A stretch of 64,000 nucleotides of DNA from Acinetobacter zhairuonensis (GCF_022601715.1 NZ_JAKVIM010000014.1:34002-98001), one strand, 5' to 3'; positions 38,184 through 48,807 are shown, counted from the stretch's first letter. Numbers and translations are program-made. Notes: generated from the letters alone by a model not told the origin.

Positions 38184-38589
38184 TTTTAATCCGCAGCAAC
38201 ATTTTCGCTACGCATATCAACAGATTTGTAAGCTTGGTGCTGTAGAATTTTCAAAAATTTATATTATTCCTTGCCGTGATGGTGTTGGGGCAGACTACTG
38301 GAATGCAGCCTGCTTACTACATTCAACATTAACGCCTGAGCAAATCATCATCCAATTAAAACAATGGGAAGCTGATTCTGGTCGTGTTCGTCCATCACAT
38401 CAGATTTCATTAGATGTCGACCTGATTGCATGGGGTAATTCTTTGTCACACATGCAATTTAATCCCAAAAAACTCCCGCTCGCCTTGGATGTTCAAATTC
38501 CAATGGCTGATGTTTGGTCACATCCTTTATTCATCGAGTCGCAACATCAATTTCCAACAGTAAAATGTTTAGAAGTTGTTAACATTTAA
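38140..38589 (+). CDS. folK: Divergent hydroxymethyl-dihydropterin pyrophosphokinase
   Basis: The HPPK features LALASNFNPQ at the start, YWNAACLLHSTLTPEQII in the middle and SGRVRPS with the LDVDLIAWG magnesium-binding Asp pair near residue 95 identify it. The usual Arg before LDxDL is replaced, and the C-terminal region is short. There is no early ATG; translation most likely starts at the TTG at 38140, inside folB. It may be a divergent second FolK, so activity is less certain than identity. Confidence 0.75.
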   Translation: MNATETIFALALASNFNPQQHFRYAYQQICKLGAVEFSKIYIIPCRDGVGADYWNAACLLHSTLTPEQIIIQLKQWEADSGRVRPSHQISLDVDLIAWGNSLSHMQFNPKKLPLALDVQIPMADVWSHPLFIESQHQFPTVKCLEVVNI

Positions 38590-38655
38590 AAACGTGTCAC
38601 TTGGTCTTGCTGTTTTAAAATGAGAGCTAAAGCAGCCAATAAGAGACTTGCTGTC

Positions 38656-39183
38656 ATGAAAACACGTTTTTTAGTCTATGCATTATTAAGTGGTTTAGTG
38701 GTGGGGTGTAGTTCAAATGCACCTGTCGAAAATACTGAAACTATGCCACCACCAACGTCAACGACAGATTTGGCTGGTGATGAGACGATGTTGCTTGCCC
38801 TCAAACAAGCGGTCTATATGACGATTCATGAACAACCTTTATATCAATATGCATTTTATGATCTGAATCAAGATGGTGTTCAGGATGCAGTGGTCATGTT
38901 GAGAGGAACTAACTGGTGCGGTTCAGGTGGTTGTACGGTACTGGTATTTAAGGGTATAAGCCATGATCAGTTCCAGTCGCTGAGCAAAATGACAGTTACT
39001 GATGTTCCTATTTATGCTTTAAATACCAAAACACAAGGTTGGTCTGATTTGTCTGTGTATTCAAGAGGAATGGGACAGGTCATTTTGAAGTTTAATGGTC
39101 AAAGTTACCCAAGTAATCCTTCTGCCGAAGCCAAGTACACAGGAAACTTACAGGAAGCAGGGAACAGACTCTTACTGAAATAA
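38656..39183 (+). CDS. Putative lipoprotein
   Basis: The ATG at 38656 (behind AAGAGA) gives 175 residues with a lipoprotein signal: a positive start MKTRF, a hydrophobic core and lipobox LVVGC (Cys near 18). The mature part has a YQYAFYDLNQDGVQDAVVML stretch resembling a calcium-type DxNxDG loop, and a CGSGGC pair. I do not recognise the family. It follows folK on the same strand and ends at a strong terminator. Confidence 0.75.
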   Translation: MKTRFLVYALLSGLVVGCSSNAPVENTETMPPPTSTTDLAGDETMLLALKQAVYMTIHEQPLYQYAFYDLNQDGVQDAVVMLRGTNWCGSGGCTVLVFKGISHDQFQSLSKMTVTDVPIYALNTKTQGWSDLSVYSRGMGQVILKFNGQSYPSNPSAEAKYTGNLQEAGNRLLLK

Positions 39184-39191
39184 TAGAATGG

Positions 39192-39223
39192 AAAAAAGCA
39201 GTGCTAAAAAGCACTGCTTTTTT
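39192..39223 (+). terminator. Rho-independent terminator after the lipoprotein gene
   Basis: A 13-bp perfect stem AAAAAAGCAGTGC/GCACTGCTTTTTT has a 6-nt loop. It is symmetrical, so it could also serve the convergent coq7 gene. Confidence 0.85.
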
Positions 39224-39244
39224 GTTGATGAAGACTGTTAATGA

Positions 39245-39880
39245 TTAAATAAAATAACTGGTCTTGGTCATCAACTTAGAAATTGCAGTCATGGTAATAC
39301 GTACAGGGACAGGTAAATCTACCCCGCCTGCATTGAGAGCTGTATCGCGATGATGCAGTTCGTCTTCATTCATTTGCTCTAGAATTTTACGAGATCGCGA
39401 GTCTTGAGCTGGAAGTTGGCTAATGTGATGTTGCAAATGCAAGCTGACTTGGCGCTCTGTTTCAGCAACAAAACCCAAACTGTATTTATCACCAGCGATA
39501 CCAGCAATTGCACCCATGCCAAAAGACAATCCATACCAAATTGGATTGAGTAAACTGGTATGGCTGTCGAGTTCTTTCAGACGATCTTCACACCAAGCCA
39601 AATGGTCTTGTTCTTCAATTGCAGCTTGTTCCATTTCACGACGGACATTCGGTAATTTAGCTGTCAGTGCTTGACCATGGTACAGCGCTTGTGCACAAAC
39701 TTCACCACTGTGGTTCACACGCATTAATCCAGCAACATGACGTGCTTCGCTGACCGCCAAATGGGTTTCTTCAGGGGCAGCAGGATTCTCACGTTGTGCC
39801 GCAGTTGCTCCAGGTACTAAGCTGCGCAGAGCTTGGTCAAAAGAGTGAATGAGCTTATCGATGCCCGTATAGTGACGCAT
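39245..39880 (-). CDS. coq7: Ubiquinone biosynthesis demethoxyubiquinone hydroxylase
   Basis: Coq7 is a di-iron hydroxylase that performs the last hydroxylation in ubiquinone synthesis, in place of UbiF in some bacteria. The first half-site NHSGEVCAQALYHGQA near residue 57, EEQDHLAWCEDRL near 89 and the second half-site around EDELHHRDTAL supply the Glu and His iron ligands. The length of 211 residues is normal for Acinetobacter and Pseudomonas. It lies 4 nt after the MFS gene on the same strand. Confidence 0.94.
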   Translation of the reverse strand: MRHYTGIDKLIHSFDQALRSLVPGATAAQRENPAAPEETHLAVSEARHVAGLMRVNHSGEVCAQALYHGQALTAKLPNVRREMEQAAIEEQDHLAWCEDRLKELDSHTSLLNPIWYGLSFGMGAIAGIAGDKYSLGFVAETERQVSLHLQHHISQLPAQDSRSRKILEQMNEDELHHRDTALNAGGVDLPVPVRITMTAISKLMTKTSYFI

Positions 39881-39884
39881 AGGA

Positions 39885-41204
39885 TTAATCCTCTAAAGAA
39901 ACTTGAGCTGTATTGAGTTGTGGTTTTAAACGAATCAACAGCCAAATACTGAAAATTGCACTGAGCACAGCCGTGATGCAGAACAGTATTTTAATATCAA
40001 TTTTTAAGACACTTAAGATAATAATAGAAAAAACAGCAGAACTGACCATAAATACAGCATTTAGAATGTTGTTGGCTGCAACCACGCGGGCACGATGTGA
40101 TCGAGGCGAATAAGCTTGCATCATGGCATACAGAGGTACAATGTAAAAACCGCCGCTGATACCCAGCAAAGTCACAGCGAACATCACATGGTAATAACTC
40201 CAGCTTTGCTGGAACACATCAGCCAAATGTAATAGCTCACCTGAACGTTCAGGAACAAAAGCTAAACTTGCTGCTAAATAAAGTGCAAATACAGTTAAGC
40301 CAATGGCGCCAATCGGAACCATTTTGAGATTGACTTGTGTACCGCCAATTCTGCGACATAACAACGAACCAATACCGATCCCTACAGAGAAAAAGGTCAA
40401 TAATAGGCTCACGACATTTTCTGATGCGTGTAGGTTTTGCTGCGTGAGTTGTGGAATTTGGGTTAAATATGTTGCGCCATAAAACCAATACCACGAGTTA
40501 CCCAGTAGAATTAAATAGATCAGCGGAATGCTCTTGGCATATTTTATGGTTTGAAAACTGGTGCGGAAAAAGTTCCAGTCAATCTCTAAATCTGGCGTAG
40601 TGACATTTTGTCGGAGAATAAACTGACTGGAGATAAATCCTAAAATTGCAATGGTTACAATGGTGAGGCTAATCCAAAGTAAATTACCATCTGAAGCTGA
40701 AATCACGGCACCACCTAAAATCATACCAATCAGAATTGCCATGGACGTACCCGATTGAAATAGGGCATTGCCTGACATCAATTCATTTGGTTTCAAAATT
40801 TCAGGCAAAATGGCGTATTTAATGGGTCCAAAAAAGGTCGAGTGTGTTCCCATCAGAAAGAGTGCCAGCAGTAATAGCCATAGATGACCCAATAAAAAGC
40901 CAGCACTACCAATCAGCATGATAATAATTTCAAGGATTTTAATACCACGAACCAAACTTGCGCGCTCATATTTGTCCGCAATTTGACCAGCTGTCGCTGA
41001 AAAGATGAAATAAGGCAGAATAAACAGGAGAGCTGCCAGATTATTTAGGGTACTCACACTGGCACTTTGTTGGTTAATCCAGCCGTAAGTAATCACCAGT
41101 AATAAGGCTTGTTTATAGACATTGTCGTTCAATGCACCTAAAAATTGCGTCACAAACATCGGTAAAAAACGACGAGTGCTTAAAAGATTTTCTTTTTTTT
41201 CCAT
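39885..41204 (-). CDS. MFS transporter, LplT-like (lysophospholipid transporter family)
   Basis: The 439-residue protein has twelve hydrophobic helices. Its start RFLPMFVTQFLGALNDNVYKQAL closely follows the LplT/Aas transporter family, which flips lysophospholipids across the inner membrane. Unlike Aas fusions it has no acyltransferase domain and no acyltransferase gene lies beside it. It forms a two-gene operon with coq7 (4-nt gap). The substrate is inferred only from the family. Confidence 0.8.
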   Translation of the reverse strand: MEKKENLLSTRRFLPMFVTQFLGALNDNVYKQALLLVITYGWINQQSASVSTLNNLAALLFILPYFIFSATAGQIADKYERASLVRGIKILEIIIMLIGSAGFLLGHLWLLLLALFLMGTHSTFFGPIKYAILPEILKPNELMSGNALFQSGTSMAILIGMILGGAVISASDGNLLWISLTIVTIAILGFISSQFILRQNVTTPDLEIDWNFFRTSFQTIKYAKSIPLIYLILLGNSWYWFYGATYLTQIPQLTQQNLHASENVVSLLLTFFSVGIGIGSLLCRRIGGTQVNLKMVPIGAIGLTVFALYLAASLAFVPERSGELLHLADVFQQSWSYYHVMFAVTLLGISGGFYIVPLYAMMQAYSPRSHRARVVAANNILNAVFMVSSAVFSIIILSVLKIDIKILFCITAVLSAIFSIWLLIRLKPQLNTAQVSLED

Positions 41205-41388
41205 GACAATGTGAACTTCATAAAGTTTTATTAAGAAATGTGAGCATCTGGTAAAATAGCAAAGAAAATCATGTATGATATTTCAATCCTATGCTGTGGT
41301 GAAAAAAATCAATAAAATTGAGTTCTTTAGCCAGTATAAATTTTAAACTTTTCATTACAAATACGAAGGTCTATTGAACAGACCTGTC

Positions 41389-44175
41389 ATGAGTTTAGAG
41401 TATTCTATGCTTGTAAAAACGAATTTTAAAAAGTCGGCTCTGACACTAAGTATCAACTCTGTCTTTGAGTTGAATCATACCAATAAAAGTCTGTGTTTGA
41501 GTGCTTTTTTAATGTTTTTTGCCCAACATGCTTTCGCGCAAGAAGTGGGGGTAGTTCAAGCTGAAAAGGCTGCCGTATCTAGTATTCAACAAGCTGCAAA
41601 AGATGAGTTGAATACGCAGATTCAAGTAGAGGCAGATGCACAAAACTTGAGTCGTTCCGAACAAGCAGAAAAAATTCAAAACTATCAAGATAAAGTCGGC
41701 ACACCTGATAGTTATACGCTGTTGCAGCATCAAGTCCAGCATACTGATCAAATTGAGGCTTTTAAGCCTATTACCTTTGAAGACTTAGAAGAATTGCCAG
41801 ACACGCCAGTCGATCAAAACATGGCAAATGAAATTTATAATGAGGCCAATGCTGCCAAAGCTGAAGCAGAAAGATATCGCGCAGGTCAAACCCAAGAAGT
41901 CGTGGTGCGTAATCCAACCCCGCAAGAGCTAACTGAAATTAATCAAGCACCTGTAAATGTTGATCGATTGATGAATAGCATTCAGGCAGACAGTAAGATT
42001 GTTGTTGAAGCCAATGAGTCTGGAAAAACTTTAGCTGAACAAAGCTTTGAAACTCAGCCTGAAGTGGAAGAAAAGGGATTCTTTAAGCGTTGGTATCATA
42101 AAATCAGACCGCCAAAAAATGATTTGATTAACACGAAAGTACCGCGTATTAAAGCGGACATTGTGATTGTAGATGCGAAAAATACCAATCCAGATCTACC
42201 CGATAAAGAATATCAGCAAGCCATCTTAAACTTAAAAAATAACGTCAGTGGCAAGCTTTCTAGCTTCACCCAAGAATCATATGGGGACTTTAATGCCGCA
42301 CTGCCACAATTAAAAAGTTTGTCCAATCTGGCAGCGCAGGCGGTTGGTTTTTATCAGGCAGAGTTTCGTTTTGAGAAAACCAGCGACAGTCGCGTAAAAG
42401 TGACCATTAAACCGAATGCACCTGTATTGGTTGCCGAGCAAAATATTGAGTTTAGTGGTGCTGGTGCAGAACGTCCGCAATTTCAGGTTATCAGTGTACT
42501 TCCTGAACTTGATATTGGTGATGTGTTGAATCATGGTTTATACGAAGATACCAAAAAGCGGATTGTAGAAGCTGCGACCAATAACGGTTTTTTTGACGCG
42601 TATTGGCGCTTACATGATGTCAAAGTTGCCCAGCCAGAGAACACTGCCGATATTAATTTACGCTTTGAAACGGGTGGACGTTATAAGTTGGCGGGTGCAG
42701 AATTTCGTATGAGCGATCCATCTAAGCCTTTTCCATTAGACATGGATATCTTAAAAATGATGGTACCATGGGAAGATGGTGCCGATTATGCTTTGTGGCG
42801 TGTCAATACATTGGCCAATAATTTAACCAACTCGCGTTACTTCAATTTTACTTTGGTCGATGCGGTACGTCCTGATCCGCTAGCGGTACCTCTAGAACTT
42901 CCACCTGACTTACAGGCTTTGGTCGATCAGGAAAAAATTGCCAGCAGCGATCTTCAAGTTCAAGATCAAAAAGATATCAATTCAGACAAAGAGGTGACAC
43001 AGTCTGTTGTTAATGAAGATCAGTTTGCAGGGACGGAAGATCAAGAGACCGATGAAAAAGTGCAAACGCAACTTTCACAACAAGAGTTACGTGAGCAAGA
43101 AGAAGAGCGCCTTAAAGTCCAAGCACGTGATCAACAAAAAGTCCCAGTCATTGTGACCATGAATGCAGACCGACTTAATAGTGCAGAAGTTGGTGCGGGT
43201 TGGGGGTCAGATACAGGTCCACGATTAAGAACAACATACAGACGCGCCATTGTAAACCGACGTGGTCATTCTTTTGATGCCAACTTTGAATTGTCTGAAA
43301 TTCGTCAGGCGATTGATACACGTTATAACATCCCCTATAACCATCCATTAAATGACTACATCAGTCTGGTTGGCGGTTATGAGCGCGAAGTTGATAAGGA
43401 TCTGGGTGAAGGGGCTAGTTTAACGACTGAGTCTGCGGTAGTTGGTGTAGATCGTATTATTAAGCGCCCTATGGGGAATTGGCAACATACTTTTGGATTA
43501 CGTTATCGATTAGATCGACTTACAGATTATCAGTTTGCTTATTTTGACCAAATACCAATTACCTTCTTTGTAAATGGTGACACAGAGCAAGAGTCTTTAT
43601 TGGTGGGTTATGAGGCCTCCCGAACTGACATGGACAAAAGAGTAAATCCAACAAAAGGATTTAAGCAAATTTATAAAATTGAATTAGGAAGTGAAGCCTT
43701 GCTTTCTGATGCAGATATGGCAATTTTAAATGCAGGTTGGCGTTTTATTTATTCACTCGGTGAAAATAACGATCATCAGTTTGTAGGTCGTGGCGATCTA
43801 GGCTATATCCTGACAGAAGACTTTGATAAAGTTCCTTATAATCTTCGCTATTTAGCAGGTGGGGATCAATCAATTCGAGGCTTTGATTATAAGAGTCTTT
43901 CTCCTGAATTTTATGGATTTAAAATAGGGGGGCAAGCATTGGCAGTCGGGTCACTTGAATACAATTACCAATTCAAAGAAGGGTGGCGTGCTGCAGTTTT
44001 TAGTGATTTTGGTAATGCTTACGATAAAGACTTTAGTAATGATACTGAATATAGCGTTGGTTTAGGGGTGCGTTGGGAGTCACCAATTGGACCATTACGT
44101 ATTGATGTTGCCTCTGGTATCTCCGATGAAGGGCATCCGATTCGGGTACATTTCTTTATTGGTTCACCACTTTAA
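41389..44175 (+). CDS. tamA: Outer-membrane translocation protein TamA (Omp85 family)
   Basis: TamA is a BamA-like outer-membrane protein with POTRA domains and a 16-strand barrel. After a signal segment (ending QHAFAQ) there is a long Glu/Gln/Ala-rich region (about residues 45-240), unusual for TamA. POTRA-like domains follow at about 255-505, then a charged Gln/Glu linker (about 535-580), then the barrel. The barrel carries the conserved RGF loop in GGDQSIRGFDY near residue 830. The start is uncertain: TTG 41374, ATG 41389 or ATG 41407. tamB follows by 32 nt. Confidence 0.88.
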   Translation: MSLEYSMLVKTNFKKSALTLSINSVFELNHTNKSLCLSAFLMFFAQHAFAQEVGVVQAEKAAVSSIQQAAKDELNTQIQVEADAQNLSRSEQAEKIQNYQDKVGTPDSYTLLQHQVQHTDQIEAFKPITFEDLEELPDTPVDQNMANEIYNEANAAKAEAERYRAGQTQEVVVRNPTPQELTEINQAPVNVDRLMNSIQADSKIVVEANESGKTLAEQSFETQPEVEEKGFFKRWYHKIRPPKNDLINTKVPRIKADIVIVDAKNTNPDLPDKEYQQAILNLKNNVSGKLSSFTQESYGDFNAALPQLKSLSNLAAQAVGFYQAEFRFEKTSDSRVKVTIKPNAPVLVAEQNIEFSGAGAERPQFQVISVLPELDIGDVLNHGLYEDTKKRIVEAATNNGFFDAYWRLHDVKVAQPENTADINLRFETGGRYKLAGAEFRMSDPSKPFPLDMDILKMMVPWEDGADYALWRVNTLANNLTNSRYFNFTLVDAVRPDPLAVPLELPPDLQALVDQEKIASSDLQVQDQKDINSDKEVTQSVVNEDQFAGTEDQETDEKVQTQLSQQELREQEEERLKVQARDQQKVPVIVTMNADRLNSAEVGAGWGSDTGPRLRTTYRRAIVNRRGHSFDANFELSEIRQAIDTRYNIPYNHPLNDYISLVGGYEREVDKDLGEGASLTTESAVVGVDRIIKRPMGNWQHTFGLRYRLDRLTDYQFAYFDQIPITFFVNGDTEQESLLVGYEASRTDMDKRVNPTKGFKQIYKIELGSEALLSDADMAILNAGWRFIYSLGENNDHQFVGRGDLGYILTEDFDKVPYNLRYLAGGDQSIRGFDYKSLSPEFYGFKIGGQALAVGSLEYNYQFKEGWRAAVFSDFGNAYDKDFSNDTEYSVGLGVRWESPIGPLRIDVASGISDEGHPIRVHFFIGSPL

Positions 44176-44207
44176 CATTTAGACTTAATTTCAAACTTGA
44201 GAAGGTT

Positions 44208-47200
44208 ATGGCTGAAGAAGAACAGCAAAAACAAGAATTATCCGAATCACCTGTGCCTAAAAAGCGACGTATTTTTAGGAGCGTATTATTAACGCTTCTT
44301 ATTTTGGTGATTTTGCTTGTTTCAGCTTTTGCCATTATGTTTTCGACGGATAAAGGCAGTAAGTTTTTACTTAACCGTGTGCTAGAGCGCCAACATATTA
44401 TTCATTATGAATATGAAGGTGGGAATCTGTTAAAAGGGATTATCTTAAAAAATGTGCTGGTGTCCTTGTCTGCGGTAGATGTCAAAATTGATCGTGCCGA
44501 AGTAAGCTTGGGCTGGCGTGCTTTAGTACATAAGGAGATTCATTTATATAATGCAGATGTCCGTAATCTACAAGTCATTACCAAATTACCGCCGAGTAGT
44601 GAACCCTTTAAGTTTAAAGAAATTAAGCTGCCGTTTACCCTTCGTTTGGATCATGCAGATGTTGACCATTTGTTAATTAAGACACATGCTGCTGCGGTCA
44701 AGTTTAATGACATTGAATTGAATGAAGCATTGTGGTCAAACACCAAACTTGAGTTTCAAGACTCTCGGGTAAATATGGGTTACCTTGCAATTCGTAATGC
44801 CACAGGCGATATGGATTTTCATGGTAAGTATCCACTCAATGCAAAAGCTACAATCAATATTCCTGCCCTAAACAACAGTCTGAATGTTCATGATATTCAG
44901 GTGGTTGCAAAAGGGAGTTTAGATACTATAGCTGCTGGTTTTGCGACCAACACCCCTGATTTGCTTTCAGGTTGGGGCGTGGTACATCCCGTGCGAAATC
45001 ATGTTCCGATGTTCGGTCAGTTGGACTTTAAAAATTATCATTGGCCACTGTTAACAGCACAAAAACTTTTTACCCAAGCTGGAGTTTTACGTTATCAAGG
45101 CGATATTCAACGCCTTAATTTAGGTTTGTCGACGGATTTATCGGGACAGAATCTGCCTAAAGGAAAATATACCGCCGTCATGCATACCGACTTGGTGCAT
45201 CAATTGAACATTGACCAATTTAAAGGTCAGGTGATGAATGGCACTGTGGATGCAAAAGGCTTGGTCAGTTGGGAAAAATATGTACATTGGGATGTGAAAG
45301 GTCGTTTAAACCAAATTAATCCTAAAGAAAAGATTATTCCACAGGCAGTGAGAGACTTCCTTCCGCCTAGCTTAGATGCGCAAATTGCTTCCACAGGTCG
45401 TTTGGAAAAAGGCTTACATCTAACAGGTTTGTTGGACTTTGACCAATATGAAACTTGGAATTTAAAACTTGATCAGAATCTAGCCCAAGATAAACAAGCC
45501 AATCCGATGTTGCTTGATGTTGCGTGGAAAAATATTGACCGTGCCATGCCATATATCGGATGGTTAAAGAGCGAATCTGGTGATGTTCAGATTCGACTCA
45601 TCGAAGGTCAGCAAAATATAACAGTTGCTTCAAATGTAGGGCAGCATGAAACCGCTTTATTACCAGCAGGTGAATATAAGGCTCAGTTAGAACTAAAGAA
45701 CAATGTCTTAAAAGTCCCAAGTTTTAATTATGTTGCCAATAAAGGAAGTCTAAGCGGACAAGCCAATATTGTGTTACCAACTGATAAGGCTCAATTAAAG
45801 TGGGATGCGAGTGTTAAAGCGCAGGACTTTAACCCGCAAACAGTGGTTGCTGCTGCTCCGGTAGATTTGGTGAATGGTCAACTACAGGCAAGCGGTTATG
45901 CCAAGCCAAATCAGCATATTATTGAACTGAAAGGAATTAACCTAACTGGGCATATGCCACAGCAGGCGCAACAGGAAACGGTGCAATTAACTGGTAAAAG
46001 TACCATTGCAGTATTATTCCATGATGCTAAAGCCGGTGGTGGATTTAAAAGTTTTGCGGTGAACTACGATGGTGCACTTAAATCCAGCAAAGTACAAGAA
46101 AGTAACGGTCTGTTAAAAGTCAAAATCTCGGGTACGCCAATATTACTAAAAATAGATCAATTGCAGCATGATGGTGCGGCAGGTAAAATTCTTGCGCAGG
46201 GCAAATTGGATTTAAGCAAAGGCATTGGTTGGAATATTAATGCATCCCTGATTCGATTTAAGCCACAATATTTCGTTTCCATGCTACGTGGTGAATTGTC
46301 GGGGAATGTTCAGACTGAAGGCTTTTGGTCAGATGCTTTGAAGCGTATCAATATTCAAAAATTGAATGTAGCAGGCTATATCAATAACAAACCTGTACGA
46401 GGTACAGGAAATCTTGCATTGGTGTTGAATAACAATCAAAAAGGTTTTCTGCCACAGCAATTCGAAGCCAATAACTTGTATATGTCTTATGCTAAGAATC
46501 AAATTCAGGCGACAGGCAATGCACAAAATCTACGCCTTAAAATTAATGCGCCTGCCTTGTATGAGTTATATAGTGGTTTAAGGGGGCGAGCGTATGGCTA
46601 TCTCAACATTCAGTCTCAGCCACGGTTACAAGCAACCGCCAATTTAGCTGTGGATGATTTCCGCTTGGGTAACTTACTCAGTATGCGTAAATTACGTATT
46701 CAAGGGCAATTACCCGCATCAGAAACCATACCAAGCTTGCTCAAAGCAGAAATGAATAATTTACGCAGTGGTAATAGTGAAATTCAAAATGGGGTTGTTA
46801 CTCTCGCAGGTACGCGTAAAGCGCATGTTTTAAAAGTGGAAGGAAATAACCGTTTTAGTAAATTCTATGTGCAGCTTGCAGGTGGCTTTAACGGTCAAAA
46901 CTCGTGGTTAGGTCAGATTCAGAAAGGTGACTTCGACTCGGTACGGGTACGATTGGTACAACGTCAAAATGCTTCGGTGGTATATAACCAAAATACTGCG
47001 GAATTGTTTGTGGGGGCACATTGCTGGGCAAGTCAACAAAGTGAATTATGTTTTGATCAACCTGTCCGTATTAGCAAAGCCAAAGGTAATATTTCCTTTA
47101 TTACTAAAAACCTCGATTTAAATGACTTTGCTGCATTTATGCCGCAAGGTTTGGCAATTACGGGTCGAGCCAATGGATATGCCAAAGCATCTTGGACGCA

Positions 47201-48728
47201 AGGCAGTAAACCGAAAATTGATGCACGGATGGTATCGCGTCAGGGTGTTATTGGGATTGCTGCTGAAGATCAGCAAGATATGGGTTCTACTCTACGTTAT
47301 GATGAAATTTCTGTAAATGCGAAAAGTGTGACTCAAGGCTTACAGCTTCGTTTTGATGTTAAAACACCAGAAATTGGTACAGGTTATGCCAATGTCATTA
47401 TTGATCCATTTAAACCTAAAAAGCCAATGCAAGGTGAAATTGCATTCAATGAAGTGCAATTAAAAGTATTCAAACCCTTTGTTCAGGATATTCGAACATT
47501 AAGTGGTACCTTGTCTTTTGCGGGTAAGATTAGTGGCGAGTTGTTGGCACCCCGTTTAACAGGTGAAATGCGTTTGAAAGATGGTGCGATCAGCATGATT
47601 TCACTGCCGATCAATCTCACCAATGTACAAGTTTATTCTTCTATACGTAGTGATCACGCCACCATTAACGGAGCATTCAACAGCGGTCAAGGTGTAGGAA
47701 AGTTAACGGGTAACATTGATTGGAAAAATGATCCAAGAATTCAGTTAAACCTTAAAGGTGATAATTTACTCATTCGCCAAGCACCGCTGATTACGGCATT
47801 GGTCACACCAGATTTTAGCCTAGATATTATGCCTTTCCAGAAAAAGCTGATATTAAAAGGTGATGTTGATGTACCGCGTGCGTTAATTTCAATGCCTGAA
47901 GCTTCTGCACCTGTGGTCGATGTTTCTTCGGATGTCCGAATTGTTCAACAAGGTCAAGATCAGTTGGCAATCTTGAAGTCTGCGCGGCCTTGGGATATTA
48001 AAGCTGATGTCATGATTAACCTTGGTAAGCAAGTGGTCTTTCAAGGTTTTAATAGCCGAATTCCATTGTTGGGGCGTCTGTATTTAACACAACGCGGTGT
48101 TGAAACCGCTATGCGTGCGAATGGTGCGATTGGTGTTAGTCAAAAAGTTAAAATTGAAGCTTATGGGCAAAGTTTAGATTTAAACCGTGCGATTGCTCGT
48201 TTCAATGGTCCTTTGGCAAACCCAACCTTAGATGTCGATACCAATAAAATTATTCAGGGGACAATTGTTGGGGTGCGGGTCACAGGTACGGCAAGCAATC
48301 CAAATATTCAAGTCTACAATGATGGTGGCCTGACCGAACAAGAAGCGATGAATGCGTTAATTTCAGGTCGTATTAATGAAGGCGCCAATAATATTAACCA
48401 GTCTGAGACATTCCGTTCTGATGTAAACAACACCATTGCTGCTGCTGGGATTAGTATGGGCTTGGGTGGTACACGTGCCTTTACCAATCAATTGGGTCAA
48501 TCTTTCGGATTAAGTGGCTTGGCTTTAGATGCGCAAGGTACAGGCGATGACACACAAGTCAGTGTGACAGGTTATATCACACCTGATCTTTATATTCGTT
48601 ATGGTGTAGGCGTGTTTACACCAGTCAACAAATTAACATTACGTTATCAGATGAACCAGAAATTATATTTGGAAGCGAGCCAATCAGTTGATCGGGCGAT
48701 AGATTTCTTCTATAACTGGCGCTTCTAG
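44208..48728 (+). CDS. tamB: Translocation and assembly module inner-membrane protein TamB
   Basis: This AsmA-like giant protein of 1506 residues has one N-terminal transmembrane helix (about 25-45), a long periplasmic beta-rich groove and a C-terminal TamB domain (DUF490). The domain ends in GVGVFTPVNKLTLRYQMNQK and a terminal Phe, the typical TamA-docking end. It bridges inner and outer membrane and is implicated in phospholipid transport and autotransporter assembly. A GAGAAGG site precedes the ATG. It forms an operon with tamA. The integrated element starts about 150 nt after its stop. Confidence 0.94.
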   Translation: MAEEEQQKQELSESPVPKKRRIFRSVLLTLLILVILLVSAFAIMFSTDKGSKFLLNRVLERQHIIHYEYEGGNLLKGIILKNVLVSLSAVDVKIDRAEVSLGWRALVHKEIHLYNADVRNLQVITKLPPSSEPFKFKEIKLPFTLRLDHADVDHLLIKTHAAAVKFNDIELNEALWSNTKLEFQDSRVNMGYLAIRNATGDMDFHGKYPLNAKATINIPALNNSLNVHDIQVVAKGSLDTIAAGFATNTPDLLSGWGVVHPVRNHVPMFGQLDFKNYHWPLLTAQKLFTQAGVLRYQGDIQRLNLGLSTDLSGQNLPKGKYTAVMHTDLVHQLNIDQFKGQVMNGTVDAKGLVSWEKYVHWDVKGRLNQINPKEKIIPQAVRDFLPPSLDAQIASTGRLEKGLHLTGLLDFDQYETWNLKLDQNLAQDKQANPMLLDVAWKNIDRAMPYIGWLKSESGDVQIRLIEGQQNITVASNVGQHETALLPAGEYKAQLELKNNVLKVPSFNYVANKGSLSGQANIVLPTDKAQLKWDASVKAQDFNPQTVVAAAPVDLVNGQLQASGYAKPNQHIIELKGINLTGHMPQQAQQETVQLTGKSTIAVLFHDAKAGGGFKSFAVNYDGALKSSKVQESNGLLKVKISGTPILLKIDQLQHDGAAGKILAQGKLDLSKGIGWNINASLIRFKPQYFVSMLRGELSGNVQTEGFWSDALKRINIQKLNVAGYINNKPVRGTGNLALVLNNNQKGFLPQQFEANNLYMSYAKNQIQATGNAQNLRLKINAPALYELYSGLRGRAYGYLNIQSQPRLQATANLAVDDFRLGNLLSMRKLRIQGQLPASETIPSLLKAEMNNLRSGNSEIQNGVVTLAGTRKAHVLKVEGNNRFSKFYVQLAGGFNGQNSWLGQIQKGDFDSVRVRLVQRQNASVVYNQNTAELFVGAHCWASQQSELCFDQPVRISKAKGNISFITKNLDLNDFAAFMPQGLAITGRANGYAKASWTQGSKPKIDARMVSRQGVIGIAAEDQQDMGSTLRYDEISVNAKSVTQGLQLRFDVKTPEIGTGYANVIIDPFKPKKPMQGEIAFNEVQLKVFKPFVQDIRTLSGTLSFAGKISGELLAPRLTGEMRLKDGAISMISLPINLTNVQVYSSIRSDHATINGAFNSGQGVGKLTGNIDWKNDPRIQLNLKGDNLLIRQAPLITALVTPDFSLDIMPFQKKLILKGDVDVPRALISMPEASAPVVDVSSDVRIVQQGQDQLAILKSARPWDIKADVMINLGKQVVFQGFNSRIPLLGRLYLTQRGVETAMRANGAIGVSQKVKIEAYGQSLDLNRAIARFNGPLANPTLDVDTNKIIQGTIVGVRVTGTASNPNIQVYNDGGLTEQEAMNALISGRINEGANNINQSETFRSDVNNTIAAAGISMGLGGTRAFTNQLGQSFGLSGLALDAQGTGDDTQVSVTGYITPDLYIRYGVGVFTPVNKLTLRYQMNQKLYLEASQSVDRAIDFFYNWRF

Positions 48729-48807
48729 TATTTAGAAATAAATATATTTAATAATATATTGTTTTTAAATGCATTATTATGTTTTTAATCTGCGCTTGAA
48801 ATTGGTG

